Assembly: GCF_020073745.1 (NCBI RefSeq)
Contig: NZ_JAIRAU010000005.1
Location: forward strand, 62,001 to 126,000
Reading direction: 5' to 3'
Origin: Nannocystis pusilla
GTDB taxonomy: Bacteria; Myxococcota_A; Polyangia; Nannocystales; Nannocystaceae
Length of the DNA stretch: 64,000 nt
A program made the position numbers and the translations under genes. The notes under the pieces were generated by a model that was given only the letters and a program-made list of their open reading frames with translations, did not search any database and was not told the DNA's origin. Shown in pieces: positions 18,346 to 27,295 of this stretch (its first letter is position 1; every line of letters starts with the position of its first letter).

Positions 18346-18597
18346 TCCTCCGACCGTGACGTAGGGATCTGGTCGAGTTTGAACATCGCTCGGGCTTGCT
18401 CCTTGGTAAACCGCCAAGTGATCTTCCGCCGGCGGCCGCCCGATGTTCGAGTACATGCCTTCGAACACCGGCGCGAGGTCCTTCAGCGCCGCATCGACCA
18501 GCTTCTTCACCGCGCGCAGCGGGTGCCGCTCGGGGATCCTCGACTCGGGCGAAACGAGGCAGATCATGCTGGACTGAGGGGCCTTGGTGCCGCGCAT
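18342..18597 (-). pseudogene. Transposase relic (IS5/IS1182-like), internal deletion
   Basis: The front 50 codons from ATG at 18597 read SPESRIPERHPLRAVKKLVD and FEGMYSNIGRPP, the standard N-terminus of IS5/IS1182-type DDE transposases. The frame then slips by one and the remaining codons read KITWRFTKEQARAMFKLDQ to a TAG at 18342, the usual C-terminal end of the same family. The central catalytic part is missing, so this is a deletion remnant. It overlaps the cupin stop by a few bases. Confidence 0.75.
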
Positions 18598-18804
18598 ACG
18601 ACCAATGTACGAAATCGCGCATCGCTCGCAAGGCCTTCAGTCGGGTCTCCGGCGTGTGGTTACGCCGTCCTTTTTCAGCATCCTGCTAGCGTTCGTCGGA
18701 GACCTGCCTGGAGGTTTTGCGCGATAGTGAACCCGCGCGCTGCCAAGCACCAATCGGTCGCGCGCGCGAGCGTGCTTCAGGTCGGCGGCCCGTGCTCGTC
18801 GCCG

Positions 18805-21800
18805 TCAGATCGTCACCTCCGTCGTCGGCTGCCGGGCGTCGAGGTCGAGCTTGCGGCTCCCGAGCACGAGCTTGTACTCGCCGCGATCGATCCGGAAGGC
18901 CGTCTTTCCAGAGGCGTCGGTGGTGAATGAGTGCTGGAGCTTGCCCTTCTTGTTGAACAAGGCGCCGGCGGTGCGCACGCCTCCGTCGTCATAATAGACG
19001 ACGACGTCGCTCCACGGGCGCGGGACCGTGACCCTCACCTTCGCCTGCTTCTTGCCGTCGTACTTGATGAACTCGTTGATCTCGACGCGATCCTCCGCTT
19101 CGGCCGGCTCCTTCGGGTAGACGATGTGCAGGTGATATTCGCCGGCCTGCAGATCGTCGAACACCGCCGTCGACTTCTTGCCGACCCGGAGCTCCCCGAA
19201 TTCGCGGTCCAGGTTTGGCCCCTGGATCGTGACCGCGGCGCCCACGGCCGCGCCGCCGCTCGCCTTGCGCACCCACACCGTGAGCTGGCCGCGCGTCTCT
19301 GGTTGGCCCGCGAGCTGGGTCTCGAGCAGGACCTCTCGGTCCCAGTAGCCCCCGACGTGGGTCGGTTGTCCGACCCCCTCGACCTCCTGCAGGTAGACCT
19401 CATAATCGCCGACCGGGAGCTTGTCGAAGCGGGCCACGCCGCCCTTGTCGGTCTCCTGCCAGTCGCCGACGCCCTCCTCGTTCGACACGACGACGGTCAC
19501 GGTCTGCTTCGGCGGCATCCCGTTGGCGCCGGCGACGTGGACGATGAGCTTGCCGTACGTCGCCGGGTCCAGCGGCTTGGCCGGCGGTTCGGATCCCGGC
19601 TCCGGCGCCGGCGGCGGCTTCATGCTGTCGAGGATCTCCTGATAGACGCGGAAGAACTCGATCGGGTTGTAGTGCCAGACGTGGTTCACGTCGGGCAGCA
19701 CATCGCGGGCCCGGTCCCACCATTGATAGGGCTCGAGCGCCTCTGCCAGGCCCATGGTGTTGAATTGTAGCTCGTCGAGCCGGGCGAGCGTCTGGTCGAG
19801 GTCGAGGTTCCACTCGCTGCGGAATCGGCACGCGGTGCGCCGGAGCGGGCGGCAGTCCTCGCTCTGATAGAACATGAAGATCTCGGGCGCGGTCACGATC
19901 TTGTCGGGCACGAGGTCGACTCGCTCCATCAGCGTCGCCGGGAGGTCGGCGTGGAGGTCGTCGTCCTTGTCGTCGATTACGTCCCAGCCGGAGAGCAGGA
20001 GCTCCTCGGAGAAGACCTCCCAGTGGATCTCCTGGCGGAATCCGTCCTCGCCGGCCTCGTTGAAGCTGGCGGCGCGGCCGGACTTCCACAGCGGCTCGCC
20101 TCCCGTGACCCGGATGTCGAGGCCCGACACGACCTCCGCGAGCCCGAACCGGTCGAGTTTCGCCACCGCGGCCGCGAACGCCGGGTCGATCGCGTCGGCC
20201 TTCTTGGCGCTTGCCGGCGCAGCCTGATCCTGGGCGGCGAGCTCGAACGCGGTCTTGCGCAGGAACTTGTCGGTCTTCCCGCCCCTCGACACGATCCCGT
20301 CGCAGTTCGCGGGCTTGGTCGGCCACGGGTGCTCGGCCTGAAACGCCTTGATCGCGGCGTCGAGGTCGCGATCCGCGACGCTCGTCGGCTCGCTGTGCGT
20401 CTTCAGGAAGCCGAGGGTGATCAGGCGCCGCTCGACCCATTCGATGTCGGCCGTATCGGTCGACCCGAGCGCCACGTCGTGCTTGATCCGGTGCGATTCG
20501 GCCTCCTCGCGGTCGCGCAGGTCCTCCTTCGGCGCCTCCTCCTCGACCGGAGCTTCCGTGGGCGCGTCGGTCGCCAGCTTGACCTTCTCGATCCACTTGA
20601 TATCGGCCGCGAGCGCCTCCTTCAGCGTGAGCGGCTGGAGGTGCATGAGGAGGACATAAATCGTGCGGTTGGGATCGGTGGCGGGCTTCTGCGGCTCCGC
20701 CGGCGCGTCGCTCGCCTCCTCGGGCGGGAAGAGGTGGCTCCACGTGTGGCCCGGGATGTCGATGACACCGTCCGGCCACTTCTCCGGGTATTTTTTATAG
20801 GGGTTCGGGATCGTCCGCTGAAACGCCTTGATCGCGTCGCCGAGCGCGGCCTCGACCTTGCCGTCGCTCAGCCGGGCGGGATCGTCAGGGGTGTAGTGCC
20901 CGAGCTCGTGCAGCCGCGCCTTGGCCTTGTTGACCGCCGCGGGATCGGTGACCTTGTAACCGACGCCGATCTTCCCGCTGTAGGTCTTCGTCGGCTCCGG
21001 GCCCGGCGTCGGCGCGTCGGAGCCCTGCTGCATGCGCTCGAAGACCGACTGCGGGACCTCGTGGCGGATCAAGATGAAGCTCGTGTGCCCGAAGATCCAG
21101 GAGCCCGACGCCTCAGTCGGCGCGAGCCGGACGGCGACGATCGTGCCGTCGCACGGGGCGTGGATCAGGCTGCCCTCGGCGGCCGGCAGATGCATCCCGC
21201 CGTGCCAGAAGTTGTTCGCTCCCAACGGGAAGTAGCCGCCGTAGGACTCGACCTCGACCTGGTGGTGACGACGCTCGGTGACCTCTGAGTCCAGCTGCTC
21301 GCCCAGGGGCTCGAAGACTTGCCGGGGCCCCCAGGGGCCGAGTTGCTCGAGCACTTCGAGGGGATCGAGCCTCGGGCTCTCCTTCTTGCTCCCGAGCTCG
21401 CGCTCCCAGGACTCCCCGCCGATGACTCTGGTGTACTTGGGGTCCCCGGTCTTGGGGTCCCGCGGCGAATCAATGACCTCGAAGTGGAGGTGAGGCGCTC
21501 CTGCCTTCCCGGTGTTCCCGACCCTGGCAATGATTTGCCCCTCGACGACCTCGTCGCCCGGCTTGACCGTGACGGACCCCTTCTCGCAATGCGCGTACCA
21601 GAACAGGCGCTGGCCCGCTCGGTCGTAGATCGCCACGGAGGTCCCGTAGCCGCTGGACTTGTCGTCCCACTCCTGCCGGTATGTGACGAGCCCGCTGGTG
21701 ACGGACACGATCGGCATGCCCGCCGCGCCTTCCTTCTCCGGGAGGCTCTTGACCCCCGGCTCGAGCCACCCGAGGTCGATGCCCTGATGGAAATGAAAGT

Positions 21801-22038
21801 ACTTGTCGCTGAGCTTGCGCGGATAGAGGAAGGCTCCACCCTCGCACCCGTTGCCCCCCTTGTTGGGGCACGTGAATTTGACCCCCTTCGTCTGGATCGC
21901 GCGGTACTTGTTGCGGCAGGTGCTGCCGAGGAGCTTGTCCGGGTCCAGCGTCGTCGGGTCGAGGTCGATGCACGGCAAGGGCCGTTTCATGACGGTCCCC
22001 GGCACCGGGTTGCGATAGATGACCCTCTTCGGCGGCAT
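18805..22038 (-). CDS. M23 endopeptidase with peptidoglycan-binding and carboxypeptidase-regulatory-like domains
   Basis: 1077 aa without an N-terminal signal peptide. Residues 80-190 form an M23/LytM metallopeptidase with HQGID (His84, Asp88), YAH (150) and HLHFE (183-187). Around 265-310 a second, degenerate M23-like region (FWHGGMHLPAAEG) follows. Next are two PG-binding-1-like segments (GDAIKAFQR; LDAAIKAFQAEHP), a large unassigned part with conserved Trp residues, and two C-terminal beta-sandwich repeats (KLIVHVAGANG, QLTVWVRKASGG) of the carboxypeptidase-regulatory type. It should cleave peptide cross-links of murein. The lack of a signal suggests export by a dedicated machine or release on lysis. 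Last gene of an envelope cassette reading left. Confidence 0.8.
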   Translation of the reverse strand: MPPKRVIYRNPVPGTVMKRPLPCIDLDPTTLDPDKLLGSTCRNKYRAIQTKGVKFTCPNKGGNGCEGGAFLYPRKLSDKYFHFHQGIDLGWLEPGVKSLPEKEGAAGMPIVSVTSGLVTYRQEWDDKSSGYGTSVAIYDRAGQRLFWYAHCEKGSVTVKPGDEVVEGQIIARVGNTGKAGAPHLHFEVIDSPRDPKTGDPKYTRVIGGESWERELGSKKESPRLDPLEVLEQLGPWGPRQVFEPLGEQLDSEVTERRHHQVEVESYGGYFPLGANNFWHGGMHLPAAEGSLIHAPCDGTIVAVRLAPTEASGSWIFGHTSFILIRHEVPQSVFERMQQGSDAPTPGPEPTKTYSGKIGVGYKVTDPAAVNKAKARLHELGHYTPDDPARLSDGKVEAALGDAIKAFQRTIPNPYKKYPEKWPDGVIDIPGHTWSHLFPPEEASDAPAEPQKPATDPNRTIYVLLMHLQPLTLKEALAADIKWIEKVKLATDAPTEAPVEEEAPKEDLRDREEAESHRIKHDVALGSTDTADIEWVERRLITLGFLKTHSEPTSVADRDLDAAIKAFQAEHPWPTKPANCDGIVSRGGKTDKFLRKTAFELAAQDQAAPASAKKADAIDPAFAAAVAKLDRFGLAEVVSGLDIRVTGGEPLWKSGRAASFNEAGEDGFRQEIHWEVFSEELLLSGWDVIDDKDDDLHADLPATLMERVDLVPDKIVTAPEIFMFYQSEDCRPLRRTACRFRSEWNLDLDQTLARLDELQFNTMGLAEALEPYQWWDRARDVLPDVNHVWHYNPIEFFRVYQEILDSMKPPPAPEPGSEPPAKPLDPATYGKLIVHVAGANGMPPKQTVTVVVSNEEGVGDWQETDKGGVARFDKLPVGDYEVYLQEVEGVGQPTHVGGYWDREVLLETQLAGQPETRGQLTVWVRKASGGAAVGAAVTIQGPNLDREFGELRVGKKSTAVFDDLQAGEYHLHIVYPKEPAEAEDRVEINEFIKYDGKKQAKVRVTVPRPWSDVVVYYDDGGVRTAGALFNKKGKLQHSFTTDASGKTAFRIDRGEYKLVLGSRKLDLDARQPTTEVTI

Positions 22039-22058
22039 GGTCGTCTCCCCCCGTCACC

Positions 22059-23414
22059 TTAGCCCTGCGGCGGGACGGCGTTGACGGCGCGCGCGCAGCG
22101 GAACCCGCGCTCGTAGGACTGGCTTCTCTTCTCGCAGCCCCGAGGCAAAAACGGCGGAAACCAGGCGTCGTCCCACCCCGACCCGCGAATCACTACGTTG
22201 TCTGGGCAATCGCTCTCGTCGTCCCGTCCGGACACGCCCACGTGGGTGGCGAGCTCGCCGACGTTGCTCATCATGTCGCACAGCCCCTGCTCTGTATTGT
22301 CGTCCGGGAAGCTACAGACGCTCTTCGTGTCCCTCCCCTGGAAGAACCCGAAGCGGTCACAGACCAGCTTGCGATCGAGCCGGCCGCCCCACGAGCAGGC
22401 GTACTCGGGGTTTCGGCTCCTGGCCGCAAATTCCCACTCGACGGCGGTCGGGAGGCGTTTCCCGACCCAATCGCAGTATTTCTTCGCCTCCCAGCCCGCA
22501 ACGCAATTCGCTGGGTGATTCTCACGACCCGGCTTCGGCGTGTGCAGGCCTTGAGAGAACTCGAGGTTGCACAGATGGCGATAAGCTTTGCTCGGCAACC
22601 GAGTGCTCCCCGAGAGCACGGGTTCGTTACCGCAGAATCCGGCCTTGTAGCACGCGTGGTACTGTTCCGCCGTGACCTCGGTGCGGTCGATGTCAAAGGT
22701 CTCGACGTCCACCTCGTAGGTCTTGATCTCCGGCCACCCCTCAATGTGCTCGAGGTTTCCGACCTCTGTTTGAAAGTTCGGGTTGTAGTGATCGGGCCCC
22801 GGCGGCCCGATGCGGAAGTGGCCGCCGGCGATCCGCACCATGTCGGGCCCGGGCGCCAGGGACAGCTCGCGTACGTACGACTTGCCAGCCTCGAACTCGA
22901 TGTCCTCCACGAAACCCCCAAGGCCCTCGGGAGGGACGACCCGCAGGCGCAGCTTGCACGCCGGGATCGCGGTCGGCTCGGCGGCCGCGCCCGGCACCTC
23001 CCAGTCTCCGAGGAATACGGTCTGGTTCGCGGGCTTCCGCTCGGGCGTCCTGGCGATTACGGTCAGCTGCGCGACCTTCAGTCCCGCGAACTCCTGCGCG
23101 CTCACGGTGGTGAGCGCGCCGGCCGCGGCCTCGACCGTGGCGCTCGCCTTCCCGCACGGGCTGTCGACCTCGACCGTGTGCTTGCCGGACGAGACGACGA
23201 GCGGCTCCGGCGAGGTGTTGCCCCGCGGCTCGCCGTCGACGGCGATAGCGAGCCCGGACGGAACATCGAGCACGAGTCGCGTCTCAGCGGGGCCCGTCGG
23301 CCCGGCGGTGCCGGACTTCGCCTCGCCGGTCGATCCCGCGTCCGAGCGTTGCACGCACCCACTCACGGTCAGGAGCGCGAGGAGAAGGGGGGTTCGAGCG
23401 TTGAAATCATGCAT
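22059..23414 (-). CDS. Lipoprotein with PEGA-like and formylglycine-generating-enzyme (FGE) sulfatase domains
   Basis: 451 aa from ATG at 23414 with AGGAGGTC upstream. Signal LLLALLTVSGC (lipobox Cys20), then a PEGA-like domain (LVLDVPSGLAIAVDGEPRG), a beta-sandwich region, and a C-terminal FGE-sulfatase domain recognisable from VEVETFDIDRTEVT-like phrasing (here YEVDVETFDIDRTEVTAEQY), RLPTAVEWEFAAR and RGFRCAR. In myxobacteria such domains are common and mostly non-catalytic or used in protein modification or binding; the active-site Cys pair of true FGE is not evident. Outer-envelope location. Sits between the LysM protein and the M23 enzyme in one direction. Confidence 0.8.
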   Translation of the reverse strand: MHDFNARTPLLLALLTVSGCVQRSDAGSTGEAKSGTAGPTGPAETRLVLDVPSGLAIAVDGEPRGNTSPEPLVVSSGKHTVEVDSPCGKASATVEAAAGALTTVSAQEFAGLKVAQLTVIARTPERKPANQTVFLGDWEVPGAAAEPTAIPACKLRLRVVPPEGLGGFVEDIEFEAGKSYVRELSLAPGPDMVRIAGGHFRIGPPGPDHYNPNFQTEVGNLEHIEGWPEIKTYEVDVETFDIDRTEVTAEQYHACYKAGFCGNEPVLSGSTRLPSKAYRHLCNLEFSQGLHTPKPGRENHPANCVAGWEAKKYCDWVGKRLPTAVEWEFAARSRNPEYACSWGGRLDRKLVCDRFGFFQGRDTKSVCSFPDDNTEQGLCDMMSNVGELATHVGVSGRDDESDCPDNVVIRGSGWDDAWFPPFLPRGCEKRSQSYERGFRCARAVNAVPPQG

Positions 23415-23488
23415 GCGTGACCTCCTGGTGCTTCGTGCGCGGGATTGATCGCTTGCGTCGATTGCCAAGACGGGAAATAGTGGCAGGG

Positions 23489-23647
23489 ATGCCGGAGCCG
23501 AAAGACCCAGATCCGAGCGAAGATTCGCACGAGCCCGAGCTCACGGAACCCGGGCTCATCGGGACCTTCGCGGCCGCTCGCTCGGACCGCGCGCGTGACA
23601 CCTTCAATACGCTCGAGGTCGGGCCGCGCTGGACCTTCTCTTCCTGA
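23489..23647 (+). CDS. Possible small ORF in the gap between two minus-strand genes
   Basis: 52 codons starting MPEPKDPDPSEDS with fairly high third-position G/C, on the plus strand opposite the cassette. No ribosome-binding site of note and no recognised family; a chance frame is as likely. Confidence 0.2.
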   Translation: MPEPKDPDPSEDSHEPELTEPGLIGTFAAARSDRARDTFNTLEVGPRWTFSS

Positions 23648-23654
23648 GCTCGCG

Positions 23655-24279
23655 TCAGCACCCGTGAGCCTCCTGCAGGGCGGCGCTCGTCGGCCCGTCT
23701 AGCGCGCCCGTCACCTCGAGGCGGCGCAACGCCTGAAAGCGGCGCAGGGCCCGGTGGAAGCCCTCGTCCGGCGCCGAGGGCTCGGCGCCGTACAGGCCGA
23801 GGCTTCGCAGGCGCTGGGCGGCGCCTCGCCAGTGGTTCGCAGGTTCGAGGTGCCCCAGCGTGAACTCGTCCTTCTCGCCGCGCTCCGGGACCACCAGCGT
23901 CGCCCGCGTGACGTCGGCCGGGAGCGCGACCTCGAGGCGTCCCTCGTCGTCCGCCGAGCCCGCGTGCGTCTGGCCGCCTGCCATGAGTTCGTAGCGCGCG
24001 CCGGCCAGAGGTTTGCCGTTGGGCTGGAGCCGCAGCCGAAACATCGCCTTCGGGGCGCGTCACGCGGAAACAATGCGCGCCGTCGGTCCCGACCTCGAAG
24101 GTGCGCGGATCCGGCTGCGGCAGCGAGACGTCGTCTCCGGACGCGAGGACGTTGGGATCGCGTCCGGCCTCTCGCAGGGCGGCGTTGCCCGGGTCGTTCC
24201 AGATCATATCGAAGGGGAGCCACGTTCGCTCGGCGATGGAGCGGATGCACTCTCCTGGCTTGATCTTGTGGGTGAGCAT
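23655..24279 (-). pseudogene. LysM plus peptidoglycan-binding protein, interrupted by a frameshift
   Basis: The first part, from ATG at 24279, is a LysM-like domain (LTHKIKPGECIRSIAERTW, LASGDDVSLPQPDP). It reads on through HCFRVTRPEGD, after which the sense continues in another frame as FRLRLQPNGKPLAGARYEL, a beta-sandwich domain, then a peptidoglycan-binding-1-like domain (RALRRFQALRRLEVTGALDG) to the stop at 23655. The switch falls at about 24044-24060 and needs only one base removed, giving RPKAMFRLRL in place of RPEGDV. This order is typical of LysM proteins found with secreted cell-wall enzymes. It may be a sequencing error, a young pseudogene, or two proteins (an ATG opens the second part at 24044). 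Confidence 0.7.
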
Positions 24280-24303
24280 CACTGAACGCTCGAGGTCAGA
24301 CTG

Positions 24304-24906
24304 TCATTCGGGCGCGGCGGCGTCACGCGGGCCCGGGCTCGCCATCAGCTCGCAGACGCTGCCGTCGAGGTCCGGAAAGGACACACGACAGACGCCGGGC
24401 GGCAGACGTGTAATTCTCGCCGAGCCGAGCGAATCGGTGTAGCCGCGATGCTGGTGCCCGCCGGGGTCGGTGACGAGATAGCGCTGACCGGGGATCACCG
24501 CATCCTCGTCGTCGACGAGGCGGATCTCGATCCAGTGGGTCGCGTCGACGGACGGCTCCAGCGGGCGATCGTCGTCATCGTTCTCCGGTCGCTCTGCGCG
24601 CCGAGCCGCGGAATAACCCCACTGCCGCGGGGGGTCGACACGGACCAGGACGAGCCGACCGGAGTCGATGGCGGCGACGAGCCGCGCGAGCACCTCGCTA
24701 TCGCCTCGCGGCGACGCCACGGACGCGAACTCCGCGGCGAGGAGGCGCAGCGTCCTCGCGTCGAACGCGTCAGCGAACAGTGGCGCGAGCAGAGCCGCCG
24801 CTCGCGGGCCGCGGACCGCGAGGCGGGGCGCGTCCGCTGCCACCGCGCTCGCAGGCACGAGCAAGAAGCTCGTGCCCTGGCTGCGGAACGGTCGGTGAAG
24901 CGGCAT
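24304..24906 (-). CDS. Hypothetical protein with C-terminal carboxypeptidase-regulatory-like beta domain
   Basis: 200 aa. The N-terminal half is Ala-rich and helical. The C-terminal part (HWIEIRLVDDEDAVIPGQRY, then GYTDSLGSARITRLPPGVCR) matches the short beta-sandwich module that often accompanies LysM and peptidoglycan-binding proteins in myxobacterial secretion-effector loci; that association is from memory of the families. It reads in the same direction as the LysM, FGE and M23 genes and is first in the cassette. Function unknown. Confidence 0.6.
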   Translation of the reverse strand: MPLHRPFRSQGTSFLLVPASAVAADAPRLAVRGPRAAALLAPLFADAFDARTLRLLAAEFASVASPRGDSEVLARLVAAIDSGRLVLVRVDPPRQWGYSAARRAERPENDDDDRPLEPSVDATHWIEIRLVDDEDAVIPGQRYLVTDPGGHQHRGYTDSLGSARITRLPPGVCRVSFPDLDGSVCELMASPGPRDAAAPE

Positions 24907-24934
24907 ATCGTGAAGCTAGCGGGTTCTGACGGGC

Positions 24935-25384
24935 GTGCCAAGCGGCGGAGCGCTCCGCCGCGCGCCAACTCGGCACGAGCATCGGGACGAAAGAGGACGC
25001 GGCTTGCCCGGGTTCGCGCTCACTGCCCCTGCCTCTCGGTTGAGCTTGATCTTCGAACCCTTGATCGCCACCTCGCCGCTCGATGAGCCGCGCGCGGTGC
25101 CGCCGAGCCGCTCAGAACTGCGGGATGCGCCGGTGCCCGTGTCTGTGCCAGCGCCTGGTTGGCGCCGTGAGGCGGCGATCGTGATGGTGACGGCTGCGGC
25201 GCTGTTCGGAGGGGCGTGGTCCCTGGCGCCGATGGAGAAGCCGGGTCGTGGCGGATCTGGACGGGTGTTGCTGTCCGCCGTGCGACCGACGCCGACGCAC
25301 CAGATGCTCGTGCGCGAGGCGATGATCGCCGAGGACAGAATGCGTAAGCCCGTCGTGGATGCGGCGGATGAGGGCGCGTGGTGA
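24935..25384 (+). CDS. Possible single-pass membrane protein
   Basis: An open frame with strong third-position G/C from about 25040 onward. It contains one clear membrane helix (AAIVMVTAAALFGGAWSLAP) after a Pro-rich cytoplasmic part, then a short polar tail. The start is uncertain: the ATG at 24935 begins an Arg-rich stretch, and a TTG near 25045 may be better. It is divergent from the envelope cassette. No family recognised. Confidence 0.35.
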   Translation: MPSGGALRRAPTRHEHRDERGRGLPGFALTAPASRLSLIFEPLIATSPLDEPRAVPPSRSELRDAPVPVSVPAPGWRREAAIVMVTAAALFGGAWSLAPMEKPGRGGSGRVLLSAVRPTPTHQMLVREAMIAEDRMRKPVVDAADEGAW

Positions 25385-25965
25385 GGGTGGAGCGCGTCGA
25401 GGCCCCGGGCGAAGGTCTGGTGCGTGAGGCTCCGCCAGCGCCCGTGGGAGAGGTGGGGGCTCCGGCCGCGCCGCCGCCCCGCCACGCCAGGGCCGTTGCG
25501 AGCGTGGGCACGTCGGCGCAGTCGGCCGACAGCCGCGACGACAGCTGCGTCTGCAGCGGGGATGACAGGACCGCCGCGCCGTTCGCGCTCGAAGCGTTCC
25601 CACGGTTCTGCGCGCAGGCTGGCTCCTGGCTGTCACGGCAGGGCCGGACGCTCCGCCGTAGACCCGAGGGCGGCCTGCCGCGGCGTCCGGGCCCACCGCG
25701 AGGGCGCCCTGCAACGCGCGTGCGAGCGCCTCGACCTGCGAGGGGCGCGTGGGGTCCAGCCGGTCAGGCGGCTTTGGCAGGTGCCAGCCAGACCGCACGC
25801 ACGGCACGCAGGCGCCCGCCCCTCGCCAGCGGGTCGCGTCGCGCAGATCGCCGCGGCGCCGCCCGGCGGCCCGACGATCATCAACGATTGTGGGTAGTGC
25901 GTCGCCGCGGGTGCCGGCGACCGGCGCGGCGAAGGCAGCTCAAATCGCGGGACGAGCCGTCGCGA
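25385..25965. other. Unresolved coding-like stretch
   Basis: Both strands have long open frames with high third-position G/C. On the plus strand sense-like sequence begins at GTG 25378 and seems to change frame near 25640, continuing to the stop at 25897. On the minus strand a frame from about 25807 also looks protein-like (WHLPKPPDRLDPTRPSQVEA). Neither matches a family I know, so no gene is called. Confidence 0.3.
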
Positions 25966-27153
25966 TCAGGGCCCCTCGTCGTCGAGCGTGCCGGCGATCT
26001 CGCGGCCGATCACGAGCCGCTGGATCTCCGAGCTGCCCTCGTAGATCCGCGCCACGCGAGCGTCGCGGTACAGCCGCTCGATCCGGTACTCGCGCGAGTA
26101 ACCGTAGCCGCCGTGGAGCTGCAACATGCGGTCGACCGTGCGGCCGCAGACCTCGCTGGCGAACAGCTTGGCCATGCTCGTCTCGGCGGGCGCGTGGCCG
26201 TCGCGGTCGAGCAGCCGCGCGGCCCGCAAGGCGAGCAGCCAGGCGGCGTCGAGCTCGGTGCGGGTGTCGGCGAGCACGAAGCGCGTGTTCTGAAAGTCGA
26301 GGACGCGCTCGCTGAAGGCCCGGCGCTCGCGGGCGTAGGCGGCCCCCTCGGCGAACGCCTCCTCGGCGAGCCCGAGGCAAAGGCCGGCGATTCCGACGCG
26401 CCCGCCGCCGAGCGCGGACAGGGCGATCTTGTAGCCGGCGCCCTCGCGGCCGATCCGCTGCGAGACAGGGACCCGGCAGCCGTCGAAGTGCAGGGCGACG
26501 GTGCCGCTGGCGCGCTGACCCATCTTGTCCTCGTCGCGGCCGACGGCGAGCCCGGGCGTGCCGCGCTCGACGAGGAAGCAGGAGATCCCGCGCGCGCCGA
26601 CGTCGGGCCCGGTGCGCGCGAAGACAATGTGAAGACCGGCGTGCGCGCCGCTGGTGATCCACATCTTGCTGCCGTCGAGCACGTAGTCGTCGCGGTCGAG
26701 GACCGCGGTGGTGCGCAAGGCCGCGGCGTCGGAGCCGCAGTGCGGCTCGGACAGGGCGAAGCTCGCCGGTCCGAGCTGCCCGTCCGCGTACGGCCGCAGC
26801 CAGCGGTCCTTCTGCGCCGGCGAGCCGTGCTGTCCCAGGATCCAGGTGGCCAGATTCGAGGAGGCGAGGATCACCGCGGTCGACGCACACCCGCCGGCGA
26901 TCGCGGCCATCGCGAGCAAGTAGCCGACGTTGTCGAGGCCCGAGCCGCCGTCCGCGACCGGGACCTTCATCGCCAGCAGCCCGAGAGCCGCGAGCTCGGG
27001 GATGAAGGCGAGCGGAAACTCCCCCGTACGGTCACGCTCCGCGGCGCCCGGCAGCAGCCGCTCGCGCGCGAACTGCCGCGCTGTGCGCAGCGTGAGCTCC
27101 TGGTCCTCGGTGAGCTCGAAGCCAAGGCGAGCGGGACGGTCGAGCGGGTTCAT
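25966..27153 (-). CDS. Acyl-CoA dehydrogenase
   Basis: 395 aa from ATG at 27153 with GAGGAG upstream. The full family layout is visible: N-terminal helices (LTEDQELTLRTARQFARERL), FAD-binding ALSEPHCGSDAAALRT and KMWITSGAHAGLHIVFART, beta domain, then the C-terminal helices with QLHGGYGYSREYRIERLYRD. The catalytic base is the Glu of YEGSSEIQRLVIGR (near residue 372), the short-chain/isovaleryl-type position. It oxidises an acyl-CoA to the 2-enoyl-CoA, passing electrons to ETF. Stands alone, with no enoyl-CoA hydratase or ETF gene nearby, so the substrate is unknown. Confidence 0.95.
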   Translation of the reverse strand: MNPLDRPARLGFELTEDQELTLRTARQFARERLLPGAAERDRTGEFPLAFIPELAALGLLAMKVPVADGGSGLDNVGYLLAMAAIAGGCASTAVILASSNLATWILGQHGSPAQKDRWLRPYADGQLGPASFALSEPHCGSDAAALRTTAVLDRDDYVLDGSKMWITSGAHAGLHIVFARTGPDVGARGISCFLVERGTPGLAVGRDEDKMGQRASGTVALHFDGCRVPVSQRIGREGAGYKIALSALGGGRVGIAGLCLGLAEEAFAEGAAYARERRAFSERVLDFQNTRFVLADTRTELDAAWLLALRAARLLDRDGHAPAETSMAKLFASEVCGRTVDRMLQLHGGYGYSREYRIERLYRDARVARIYEGSSEIQRLVIGREIAGTLDDEGP

Positions 27154-27295
27154 GGGGACTCCTCGCGAGGGTGCGGCATGCGGGGATCGGTAGCACAAGA
27201 CGCGGCCCACGGAGCGGCGATCCGCGTCGGGGATCGGCGAGGAGGCCCGCATCGAAGCCAGGCAGATCGCTGCGCCCCCGGCGGCTGGGCGCGGG

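Noticed and set aside
24361..24395. Further copy of the dispersed dyad
   Set aside because: GTCC and GGAC are five bases apart here, breaking the four-base spacing of the family.
18805..24906. Type VI secretion locus
   Set aside because: No VgrG, Hcp, PAAR, sheath or baseplate protein in the window; only accessory-type domains are seen.
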